Shown: positions 25,528 through 32,435 of the stretch, one piece after another
Position numbering within the stretch: the stretch's first letter is position 1
How the letters are laid out: the number at the start of each line of letters is the position of its first letter
NCBI RefSeq assembly: GCF_014195505.1
Contig: NZ_JACIBV010000001.1
Coordinates: 2,170,001-2,234,000, forward strand
From: Nonomuraea dietziae
GTDB taxonomy: Bacteria; Actinomycetota; Actinomycetes; Streptosporangiales; Streptosporangiaceae
DNA length: 64,000 bases
Direction of reading: 5' to 3'
Notes under the pieces: model-generated
Database searches by the model: none
Told to the model about the DNA's origin: nothing
What the model saw: the letters and a program-made list of their open reading frames with translations, nothing else
Program-made: the position numbers and the translations under genes

Positions 25528-27185
25528 GGATCGCCAACTGCAGCGGCTTCTACGGCGACAGGCTCTCGGCCGCGCGCGAGATGGTCGAGGGCGGCCCGAT
25601 CGACGTGCTGACCGGCGACTGGCTGGCCGAGCTGACCATGCTGATCCTGGCGGGCAACAGGCTGAAGGGCCGTCCCGGCTACGCCGTCACCTTCGTCAGG
25701 CAGATGGAGCAGGTGCTCGGCGCCTGCCTGGAGCGGGGCATCAAGATCGTCTCGAACGCCGGAGGGCTCGACCCTGAAGGGTGCGCGGCGGCGATCGAGA
25801 AGCTGGGCCTGTCGGCCAGGGTCGCCCACGTCACCGGGGACGACGTCACGGGGCACGACCTCGACCTGGTCAACCTCGACACAGGCGAGCGGCTCACCGA
25901 GCCCGTCCTGACGGCCAACGCCTACCTCGGCGCCCGTCCCATCGCCGCCGCCCTGGCCGCGGGGGCCGACGTCGTGGTCACCGGCAGGGTCACCGACGCC
26001 GCCCTCGTCACGGGCCCCGGCATCTGGCGGTACGGCTGGGGCCCCGGCGACCTCGACGCGCTCGCGGGCTCGGTCGTCGCCGGGCACGTCATCGAGTGCG
26101 GCTGCCAGGCCACGGGAGGCAACTACTCCTTCTTCGGCGAGGTGCCCGACCTGGCGCACTGCGGATTCCCCCTCGTCGAACTGCACGAGGACGGCTCGTC
26201 GGTGGTCACCAAGCATCCCGGCACCGGCGGCCTGGTCTCGGTCGGCACGGTCACCGCGCAACTGCTGTACGAGATCGGCTCGCCTCGCTATCTCGGGCCC
26301 GACGTGGTGGCCCGCTTCGACACCATCGCCTTGTCGCAGGAGGGCCCCGACAGGGTGAGGGTCTGGGGGGTGAGGGGCGAACCCCCACCCGGCACGCTGA
26401 AGGTCGCCGTCAACTACCTCGCCGGGTACCGCAACACCATGACGCTCATGCTGACCGGCCTCGACCTGGAGGAGAAGGCCCGGATCGCGCAGGAGGCGAT
26501 CTGGGCCCGCGTGCCCCGCGAGTCGTTCGAGTCGGTGGACGTCTCCTTCGACCCGCCGCTGCTGCGGATCACCGTCATGGACCGCGACGCCCGCAGGGCG
26601 GGACGCGCCTTCTCCTCGGCGGTGGTGGAGACGGGCCTGGCCAGCTATCCGGGCTTCTACGGTCTGACGCCGCCGGGGGACGCCTCGCCGTACGGGGTCT
26701 ACTGGCCGACGCTGATCCCCGCCGCCGACGTCCGCCCCCGCGTCATCGTGGGCGGCGAGGAGGTCGCGCTCCCCTCTTCCGAACGGCCGGACCCTGCGGT
26801 GGAGGTGCTCGTCGATCCCGTGGCGCCGCGATGGGACGCGACGGGCGTGCCGACGGTGCCCGCGCCGCTGGGGCGGGTCGCCGGGGCCAGATCGGGCGAC
26901 AAGGGAGGGAACGCGAACCTGGGCGTGTGGGTGCGGACCCCCGAGGAGTACGGCTGGCTGGCGCGGACGCTGACAGTCGAGCGGCTGGTGAAGCTGCTGC
27001 CCTCGCTGGAGGGGCTGATGGTGGAGCGGTTCGAGCTGCCCAACCTCAACGCGCTGAACTTCGTCGTCCACGGGCTGCTCGGCAGGGGGGTCGCGGCCAG
27101 CCCCCGGCTCGACCCGCAGGCGAAGGCCCTGGGCGAGGAGCTCCGGGCCCGGATGCTGGAGGTGCCCGAGACCTTCCTGCGATGA
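25518..27185 (+). CDS. atuA: AtuA-family acyclic terpene utilisation protein (DUF1446)
   Basis: A 555-residue member of the AtuA/DUF1446 family. The N-terminal part has the IANCSGFYGDR start, DVLTGDWLAELTM near residue 35, SNAGGLDPEG near 80 and TGRVTDAALV near 155. The last 110 residues carry the AtuA-like ferredoxin-fold signature ARSGDKGGNANLGVWVR. It starts at GTG 25518 inside the last codons of the hydratase gene. AtuA is required for citronellol/geraniol growth in Pseudomonas, but its reaction is not settled. This is the gene that gives the operon its Atu character. Confidence 0.9.
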   Translation: MVLRIANCSGFYGDRLSAAREMVEGGPIDVLTGDWLAELTMLILAGNRLKGRPGYAVTFVRQMEQVLGACLERGIKIVSNAGGLDPEGCAAAIEKLGLSARVAHVTGDDVTGHDLDLVNLDTGERLTEPVLTANAYLGARPIAAALAAGADVVVTGRVTDAALVTGPGIWRYGWGPGDLDALAGSVVAGHVIECGCQATGGNYSFFGEVPDLAHCGFPLVELHEDGSSVVTKHPGTGGLVSVGTVTAQLLYEIGSPRYLGPDVVARFDTIALSQEGPDRVRVWGVRGEPPPGTLKVAVNYLAGYRNTMTLMLTGLDLEEKARIAQEAIWARVPRESFESVDVSFDPPLLRITVMDRDARRAGRAFSSAVVETGLASYPGFYGLTPPGDASPYGVYWPTLIPAADVRPRVIVGGEEVALPSSERPDPAVEVLVDPVAPRWDATGVPTVPAPLGRVAGARSGDKGGNANLGVWVRTPEEYGWLARTLTVERLVKLLPSLEGLMVERFELPNLNALNFVVHGLLGRGVAASPRLDPQAKALGEELRARMLEVPETFLR

Positions 27186-27225
27186 GATCGGCACGCCCGT
27201 CCGCCACGAGGCGCGGCGTCCGGCT

Positions 27226-27600
27226 TCAGGCAGTGGTGTCGAGCGCGGTGGCGGCGAGCAGGGCGGCGCCGAGGAGGCCCGCCTGCGGGCCGAGCGCCGA
27301 CACCTCCACCCTGGGCGGTCGGCGGAACGCCAGGCGGGCGGCGAGGCGCGTCCTCAGCGGACCCACCAGGGCCTCGCCCGCCTGCGCGAGCCCGCCGCCG
27401 ATCACCACGAGCGTGGGGTCCAGCAGCAGCGTGGCGGTGGCCAGGGCGAGGGCGAGGGCCTCCACCGCCTCGTCCCACACCCTGCGGGCCACCTCGTCGG
27501 TCCGTGAGAGGACCGCCTCGGCCGAGCTCTCCCCGCAGCGCGCCGCGATCGACGACGCCGAGGCGTAGGCGGCCAGGCAGCCGCGCTGGCCGGAAACGCA
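27226..27600 (-). pseudogene. C-terminal remnant of a ROK-family sugar kinase
   Basis: An open frame from about 27600 to the TGA at 27226 matches only the C-terminal 120 or so residues of a ROK glucokinase/repressor. The zinc motif is degraded (CVSGQRGCLAAYAS instead of CxCGxxGCxE), followed by VEALALALATATLLLDPTLVVIGGGLAQAG and GLLGAALLA. The ATP-binding N-terminal half with DxGGT is missing; bases further upstream read as unrelated residues and then the GNAT gene begins on the other strand. The only start is a GTG at 27492 without a ribosome site. It is convergent with atuA. I read it as a decayed gene left by a deletion. Confidence 0.75.
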
Positions 27601-27683
27601 CCGGAGGAGGACGAGGCCCGGACAGACGAGATCCGCAGGAATCGGTTTGAAGCCGGTCAGGGGTGTGGGACAGGATGGCCCGC

Positions 27684-28499
27684 ATGCAGATCCGCCGCCT
27701 CACCGAAGACGACCTGCCCGCCTGCGGCCGCCTGGCCCTCAGCCGCGACTGGGGCGCCGAGAGCCGCAAGTGGCGTTTCCTGCTGGAGGTCGGCGAGGCG
27801 TACGGCATCGACGCGCCCGACGGCGACGGCCTGGCCGCCACCAACATCGTCACCCTCTACGGCGACGACCACGCGGTGATCAGCATGGTCCTGACCGCCG
27901 AGAGGTACGGCAGGCAGGGCATGGGCCGCGCGCTCATGGAGCACGTGCTGGCACGGGCCGGCGAAAGGACGGTGTCGCTGCACGCCACCGCGTACGGCCG
28001 TCCCCTCTACGAGCGCACCGGCTTCCGCGCCGTCGCCACCGTCGTGACCCACAAGGGCATGTTCACCGGCCAGGCCTCGGGCCGCACCCACAAGGCCGAC
28101 GACATCGAGGCCGTCGTGGCGTTCGACGCCGCGCGGTTCGGCGCCGACAGGTCGGCCGTGCTGCGCCGGATGCCGGGCTTCCACGAGCAGGTGCGGGTGG
28201 CCGAGCGCGACGGGCGGATGACGGGCTTCGGCGGCGCGTGGCGCAACGACGGCACGCTGATGATCGGGCCGGTCGTCGCCGACGACCAGGCCACCGCGCG
28301 CGATCTCATCGCCGACCTGGCGGCGGGCTCCACGCTGCCGGTGCGTCTCGACCTCGACGACAGCCGTCCCGACCTCGTGGACTGGGCGGTCGAGCGCGGG
28401 GTGCCCCACTTCTTCACCACCAGCGCCATGGTGCGAGGCGGCGCGCTGCCCGGCGACCAGTCGAAGCTGTTCGCCCCCACGATGCAGGCGCTGGGCTGA
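27684..28499 (+). CDS. GNAT-family acetyltransferase with a C-terminal acetyltransferase-18-like domain
   Basis: A 271-residue protein. The N-terminal GNAT domain starts IRRLTEDDLPAC and has the acetyl-CoA loop YGRQGMGRALMEHVL near residue 80 and YERTGFRAV near 112. The C-terminal 140 residues form a second, divergent domain (MIGPVVADDQATARDLI). ATG 27684 is preceded by AGGATGG; ATG 27675 is an alternative. No function partner is evident. Confidence 0.85.
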   Translation: MQIRRLTEDDLPACGRLALSRDWGAESRKWRFLLEVGEAYGIDAPDGDGLAATNIVTLYGDDHAVISMVLTAERYGRQGMGRALMEHVLARAGERTVSLHATAYGRPLYERTGFRAVATVVTHKGMFTGQASGRTHKADDIEAVVAFDAARFGADRSAVLRRMPGFHEQVRVAERDGRMTGFGGAWRNDGTLMIGPVVADDQATARDLIADLAAGSTLPVRLDLDDSRPDLVDWAVERGVPHFFTTSAMVRGGALPGDQSKLFAPTMQALG

Positions 28500-28540
28500 C
28501 GACGACCGGCCGGGCGGTCGCCCCGATGATCACGACCATG

Positions 28541-28574
28541 GGTTGACCCGGCAACCAGAACATGGTTCGGTTCT
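28541..28574 (+). promoter_or_regulatory. Inverted repeats and probable promoter before the phosphotransferase gene
   Basis: GGTTG (28541-28545) pairs with CAACC (28552-28556), and AGAAC (28557-28561) pairs with GTTCT (28570-28574). TTGACC at 28543-28548 is a good -35. The second repeat ends four bases before the GTG at 28578, so a regulator bound here would block this leader-short transcript. The regulator is unknown. Confidence 0.45.
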
Positions 28575-28577
28575 GTC

Positions 28578-29588
28578 GTGACCACGACCCCCGCGCACAT
28601 CGACGTCAGCGCGATCGACTTCGACGTGCTCGGCGTCTGGATGGACGCCGAGGGCCTGCCCGAGGGGCCGTTCGAGAACGCGCGGCCGGTCCTCGGCGGC
28701 ACGCAGAACGTGATGGTCGCCTTCGAGCGGGGCGGCGTGCCGTACGTGCTGAGAAGGCCGCCCCTGCACGTGCGCGCGAAGAGCAACGAGGTGCTGCGCC
28801 GCGAGGCGCGCGTGCTGGCGGCGCTGGAGGGCACCGGCGTGCCCGCGCCCAGGCTGGTGGCCGCGCAGACCGCCGACGAACCGGTCTTCTACCTGATGGA
28901 GCCGGTCGACGGCTTCAACGCGACGACGGGGCTGCCTGAGCCGCACGCCTCCGACCCCGCCATGAGGCAGCGCATGGGCCTCGAGGCCGCCGTCGCTCTG
29001 GCCGCGCTCGGCAGGGTCTCGCCCGACGTGCTGCCCGGTTTCGGCAGGCCTGAGGGATTCCTCGAGCGGCAGGTGCCGCGCTGGACGAGCGAACTGGAGT
29101 CGTACGGCAGGCTCGAAGGCTATCCGGGCCCGGAGATCCCCCTGCTGCGCGAGACGGCCGAGTGGCTGGAGCGCAACAGGCCGCGGGCGTTCACGCCCGG
29201 CGTCATGCACGGCGACTACCACGTGGCCAACCTGATGTTCTCCCACGCGGGCCCGTGGGTGGCGGCGATCGTCGACTGGGAGATGTGCACGATCGGCGAC
29301 CCGCTGCTCGACCTGGGCTGGCTGGTGGCCACCTGGCCTTCGTCGCAGCTGCAGGTGCCCGGCCTGCCGGCGGCCGAGGAGCTCCTCGACTGCTACGCCG
29401 AGCTGTCCGAGCGCGACCTGTCCTCGGTCGACTGGTACGTCGTGATGGCCTGTTTCAAGCTCGGCATCGTGCTGGAGGGCACCCACGCGCGCGCGTGCGC
29501 GGGCAAGGCGCCCAAGGACATCGGTGACCTTCTTCACCAGACAACACTCGACCTGTTCGCGAGGGCGCAGACATGGATTTCTCGGTAG
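28578..29588 (+). CDS. Aminoglycoside-phosphotransferase-fold kinase paired with an acyl-CoA dehydrogenase
   Basis: A 336-residue APH-fold kinase. Visible motifs are VLRRPP with the nucleotide Lys region near residue 58, the Brenner motif VMHGDYHVANLMF near 212 and the DFG-equivalent VDWEMCTIGDPLLDLGWL near 233. Its 3' end overlaps the acyl-CoA dehydrogenase start by 16 bases. This pair is the separate-gene form of human ACAD10/ACAD11, where the kinase domain phosphorylates a 4-hydroxyacyl-CoA and the dehydrogenase domain then removes phosphate. An LvaA-like role in 4-hydroxyacid catabolism is therefore likely, by homology of arrangement rather than proof. Confidence 0.9.
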   Translation: MTTTPAHIDVSAIDFDVLGVWMDAEGLPEGPFENARPVLGGTQNVMVAFERGGVPYVLRRPPLHVRAKSNEVLRREARVLAALEGTGVPAPRLVAAQTADEPVFYLMEPVDGFNATTGLPEPHASDPAMRQRMGLEAAVALAALGRVSPDVLPGFGRPEGFLERQVPRWTSELESYGRLEGYPGPEIPLLRETAEWLERNRPRAFTPGVMHGDYHVANLMFSHAGPWVAAIVDWEMCTIGDPLLDLGWLVATWPSSQLQVPGLPAAEELLDCYAELSERDLSSVDWYVVMACFKLGIVLEGTHARACAGKAPKDIGDLLHQTTLDLFARAQTWISR

Positions 29589-30841
29589 AGCCGGAGTTCC
29601 AGGCCAAGCTGGACTGGATGGATGCCTTCATTACGGAGGAGGTCGAACCGCTCGACCTGGTCTTCCCCGGTCAGGCGTACCAGAAGCTGGACGAGCGCCT
29701 GCGCAAGATCGTCGATCCGCTGAAGGAGCAGGTGCGCGAGCGCGGTCTGTGGGCCTGCCACCTCGGGCCCGACCTCGGCGGCCAGGGCTACGGCCAGCTG
29801 AAGCTCGCCCTCATGAACGAGCTCATCGGCCGCTCCACCTGGGCTCCGGTGATCTTCGGCTGCCAGGCGCCCGACACGGGCAACGCCGAGATCATCGCGA
29901 TGTACGGCACGGCCGAGCAGAAGGAGCGCTACCTGCGTCCCCTGCTCGACGGCGAGGCCTTCTCCGCCTACTCCATGACAGAGCCGCAGGGCGGGTCCGA
30001 CCCCCGGCTGTTCACGATGCGGGCCGTCCGCTCCGAGGACGGCTGGGTCCTGGACGGGGAGAAGTACTTCACCTCCAACGCGGCCAATGCCGACTTCCTC
30101 ATCGTCATGGCCGTCACCGATCCCGACGCGCACCCGTACAAGCGGATGTCGATGTTTTTGGTCCCGTCCGGCACCGAGGGGGTGGAGATCCTGCGCAACA
30201 TCGGCACGATGGGCGAGCGAGGGGGTCACCACGCCCACATCCGCTACGACCAGGTCAGGGTGGGGGCCGACGCGCTGCTGGGCGAGGAGGGCGGAGCGTT
30301 CGCCGTGGCCCAGGCCAGGCTGGGCGGCGGAAGGGTCCACCACGCGATGCGCACGGTCGCCGCGGTCAAGCGGGCCTTCGACATGATGTGCGAGCGGGCG
30401 CTGTCCAGGCAGACCGTGGACGGCGTGCTGGCCGACAAGCAGCTCGTGCAGGCCGCCATCGCCGACTCCTACCTGCAGATCCAGCAGTTCAGGCTGCTCG
30501 TGCTGCACACCGCGTGGCTCATCGACCAGTCCTCGACCAAGGAGGCGCGCACTCAGATCGCCGCGTGCAAGGTAGCGGCGGCGCGGGTCTTCCACGACGT
30601 CGTCTACCGGGCGATGCACCTGCACGGGGCGCTCGGCGTCTCCACCGACACCCCGCTGGCCAGGCTGTGGCAGTCGGCGCCGCTCATGGGGATCATGGAC
30701 GGGCCGACCGAGGTGCACCAGGCCTCCATCGCGCGGCGCGTGCTGCGCGGATACTCTCCGTCCCCCGGATTGTGGCCGAGCGAGTTCCTGCCCGACAAGC
30801 GCGCCGCCGCCCATACCAAATACGGCGATTTTTCGTCTTAA
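29573..30841 (+). CDS. Acyl-CoA dehydrogenase, ACAD10/11-like
   Basis: A 422-residue FAD enzyme. AYSMTEPQGGSDP near residue 137 and YFTSNAANADF near 165 form the flavin-binding middle domain. The C-terminal helical domain has RLGGGRVHHAMRTV near 245 and LHGALGVSTDTPLARLW near 345. The MTEPQGGSDP and HLHGALGVS forms match the ACAD10/11 and LvaC branch. ATG 29573 lies inside the end of the kinase gene, so both are coupled. It could also act in the degradation chain begun by the Atu-like operon. Confidence 0.92.
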   Translation: MDFSVEPEFQAKLDWMDAFITEEVEPLDLVFPGQAYQKLDERLRKIVDPLKEQVRERGLWACHLGPDLGGQGYGQLKLALMNELIGRSTWAPVIFGCQAPDTGNAEIIAMYGTAEQKERYLRPLLDGEAFSAYSMTEPQGGSDPRLFTMRAVRSEDGWVLDGEKYFTSNAANADFLIVMAVTDPDAHPYKRMSMFLVPSGTEGVEILRNIGTMGERGGHHAHIRYDQVRVGADALLGEEGGAFAVAQARLGGGRVHHAMRTVAAVKRAFDMMCERALSRQTVDGVLADKQLVQAAIADSYLQIQQFRLLVLHTAWLIDQSSTKEARTQIAACKVAAARVFHDVVYRAMHLHGALGVSTDTPLARLWQSAPLMGIMDGPTEVHQASIARRVLRGYSPSPGLWPSEFLPDKRAAAHTKYGDFSS

Positions 30842-30858
30842 GCGTGATCTTCCCCGTA

Positions 30859-30874
30859 CAATTGCGCGCAATTG
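30859..30874. promoter_or_regulatory. 16-bp perfect palindrome CAATTGCGCGCAATTG
   Basis: A perfect palindrome lies 29 bases before the ATG of the 67-residue gene, in the only gap between it and the acyl-CoA dehydrogenase. Its half-site CAATTGC recurs at 31112 (before the XRE gene) and 32026 (before the 87-residue gene). It is a strong candidate operator for the XRE regulator. Confidence 0.7.
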
Positions 30875-30902
30875 CCATCGCGGTTTCGGGGAAGGATGCA
30901 TC

Positions 30903-31106
30903 ATGCGCATGAGGTTTCTCGGCTCCACGTCCGAGGCGGGCGCCTGCCCGACGCTCTACGAGACCGACCGCGGAACCATCGTCGTCCAGGGTCTGACCGT
31001 GACCGACAGGGAGGCCCTGGCCGACCTGCGGGACGTGCTCGACGGAGAGAGCGCCGTGGAGGTGCCTCGGGAACTGCTCGTGGAGATCGCACGCAGGGTG
31101 CTCTGA
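30903..31106 (+). CDS. Small companion protein of an XRE/DUF5753 regulator
   Basis: A 67-residue protein with the layout MRMRFLGSTSE, then CPTLYETDRGTIVVQGLTV and VEVPRELLVEI. This PTLY.TDRG.YVVQG form is widespread in actinomycetes next to helix-turn-helix DUF5753 genes, as here. GGAAGG precedes the ATG. No catalytic residues are recognisable. It may act together with the regulator, but its role is not known. Confidence 0.85.
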   Translation: MRMRFLGSTSEAGACPTLYETDRGTIVVQGLTVTDREALADLRDVLDGESAVEVPRELLVEIARRVL

Positions 31107-31111
31107 CGTCA

Positions 31112-31119
31112 CAATTGCG
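31112..31119. promoter_or_regulatory. CAATTGCG half-site before the XRE regulator gene
   Basis: The sequence repeats the half-site of the palindrome at 30859. It lies about 50 bases before the GTG at 31168, where a -35 or operator would be. TAGCCT at 31154-31159 is a -10 eight bases from that GTG, so the regulator message is probably leaderless. Confidence 0.5.
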
Positions 31120-31167
31120 GCACTACCCCTGGCATGATCGTCCCCGCTGGGTCTAGCCTCTGGCGGC

Positions 31168-32019
31168 GTGACGTCATTCCAGCAGGCCCGTGTCGAGATG
31201 GGCATCAGGTTGCGGCAGTTGCGCGAGACGGCCGGGCTGTCCGGCAAGGAGCTCGCCGAGCTGCTGGACTGGCAGCCCTCCAAGGTCTCCCGCCTCGAGA
31301 ACGCCAGGCAGAGCGCGACCGACGACGACGTGAGCGCCTGGGCCGCCGCCGTGCGGGCCGAGCCCGAGGAGCTGGCCGAGCTGAAGGAGCGGGCCGCCGC
31401 CATCGAGCTGCGGCGCTCCGACTGGCGGCACTGGGCGCACAGCGGCCTGGCCGCCTCACAGGAGGACGTACGAGGTCAGGAGGCCAGGGCGACCCTGTTC
31501 AGGGTGTTCGAGCCCGGCGTGATCATCGGGTTGCTGCAGACCGCGGAGTACTCGCGGCACGTCTTCCTCACCCTCAAGCGGGAGTACGGCGCGACAGGCG
31601 AGCTCGACGCGGCGGTGCGGGTGCGGATGCAGCGACAGGAGATCCTCTACGACGCCTCCCGCACGTTCAGGTTCATCATGCCCGAGGCCGCGCTGCGGAC
31701 GAAGCTCGCGCCGAGCCAGGTGATGCAGGGCCAGATGGACAGGCTGCTGGCGGTCACCACGCTTCCCACCATCGAGCTGGGGATCATCCCGTTCGAGCAG
31801 CAGCACCCCTCGGTGCCGCTGACCGGCTTCTGGCTCTTCGACAACGACCAGGTTCTGGTGCCGACGAGGTCGAAGGAGGTGCGCACCAGCGAGCGCCAGG
31901 ACGTGGAGTTCTACGCCCGGGTGTTCGACGAGTACCACAAGGTGGCGGTCTATGGGGAAGAGGCCAGATCTGTCATCATGCGCGTGAATCACGACTACGC
32001 GAAACAATCGCAACTTTAA
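31168..32019 (+). CDS. XRE-family helix-turn-helix regulator with DUF5753 (Scr1-like)
   Basis: A 283-residue regulator. Residues 10-65 form the XRE domain (LRQLRETAGLSGKELAELL, then WQPSKVSRLENARQ). Residues 95-270 form DUF5753 (YSRHVFLTL, RMQRQEILYD, EAALRTKLAPSQVM, IELGIIPFEQQ). This family is expanded in actinomycetes and often pairs with small proteins such as those at 30903 and 32093. GTG 31168 is chosen from the leaderless promoter. Three CAATTGC sites around the module suggest autoregulation of all three genes. Confidence 0.93.
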   Translation: MTSFQQARVEMGIRLRQLRETAGLSGKELAELLDWQPSKVSRLENARQSATDDDVSAWAAAVRAEPEELAELKERAAAIELRRSDWRHWAHSGLAASQEDVRGQEARATLFRVFEPGVIIGLLQTAEYSRHVFLTLKREYGATGELDAAVRVRMQRQEILYDASRTFRFIMPEAALRTKLAPSQVMQGQMDRLLAVTTLPTIELGIIPFEQQHPSVPLTGFWLFDNDQVLVPTRSKEVRTSERQDVEFYARVFDEYHKVAVYGEEARSVIMRVNHDYAKQSQL

Positions 32020-32025
32020 TACCGA

Positions 32026-32032
32026 CAATTGC
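32026..32032. promoter_or_regulatory. CAATTGC half-site before the 87-residue gene
   Basis: This is the third copy of the CAATTGC motif of this module. It lies 7 bases after the XRE gene stop and 61 bases before the ATG at 32093. TAGCGA near 32062 could be the -10 of that gene. Confidence 0.4.
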
Positions 32033-32092
32033 TTGCCTATCCCAGCAAGATCGTGCAACCCTAGCGATCAGTTGATGCGGAGGTGATGCACG

Positions 32093-32356
32093 ATGCTCGA
32101 CACCATGCTGTGCCTCGAGGAATTCGCCAGGGCTGCAGGAACACACGCGGACCTGCGTGTGCAGAATCTCGCCCTTGCCAGCGAGCCGGCGTTCGTCTCG
32201 GTGGTCAATCGCTTCTCCCTTACCTTGACCGAGACCGTGACCTGCTCCCCCGAGGGCGCCTACGTCACCTCCTGGGGCTACCGGCTCGGCACCGTGGACG
32301 ACGTGAACGGCGCGGCCGCCCGCCTGGCCTACCTGCTGGCAGCCCTTCCCGCCTGA
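32093..32356 (+). CDS. Small hypothetical protein downstream of the XRE regulator
   Basis: An 87-residue protein with a strong GGAGGTGA site before the ATG. It has no signal peptide or membrane helix. The segment RFSLTLTETVTCSPEGAYVTSWGY, then LGTVDDVNGAAARLAYLLA, suggests a small alpha/beta fold. I do not recognise the family. The shared CAATTGC motif and direct succession suggest that it belongs to the XRE module. Confidence 0.7.
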   Translation: MLDTMLCLEEFARAAGTHADLRVQNLALASEPAFVSVVNRFSLTLTETVTCSPEGAYVTSWGYRLGTVDDVNGAAARLAYLLAALPA

Positions 32357-32398
32357 CCTCGCCCCGACCAGCGCGCCCGCCGATCCGGCCGGAGCGCA

Positions 32399-32430
32399 TT
32401 GACAATGGTTTTCATTGGCTGCATTGTCAT
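32399..32430 (+). promoter_or_regulatory. Promoter with Zur-like box for the ABC uptake operon
   Basis: TTGACA (32399-32404) and CATTGT (32422-32427) are spaced 17 bases and end eight bases before the ATG at 32436, so the message is probably leaderless. Over the -35 lies a 15-base 7-1-7 element (TGACAAT, G, GTTTTCA; 32400-32414) close to the actinobacterial Zur form TGAAAAT-G-ATTTTCA. TGACAATG (32400-32407) also pairs perfectly with CATTGTCA (32422-32429) across 14 bases. Metal-responsive repression, most likely by zinc through Zur, is inferred. Confidence 0.65.
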
Positions 32431-32435
32431 GGTCC

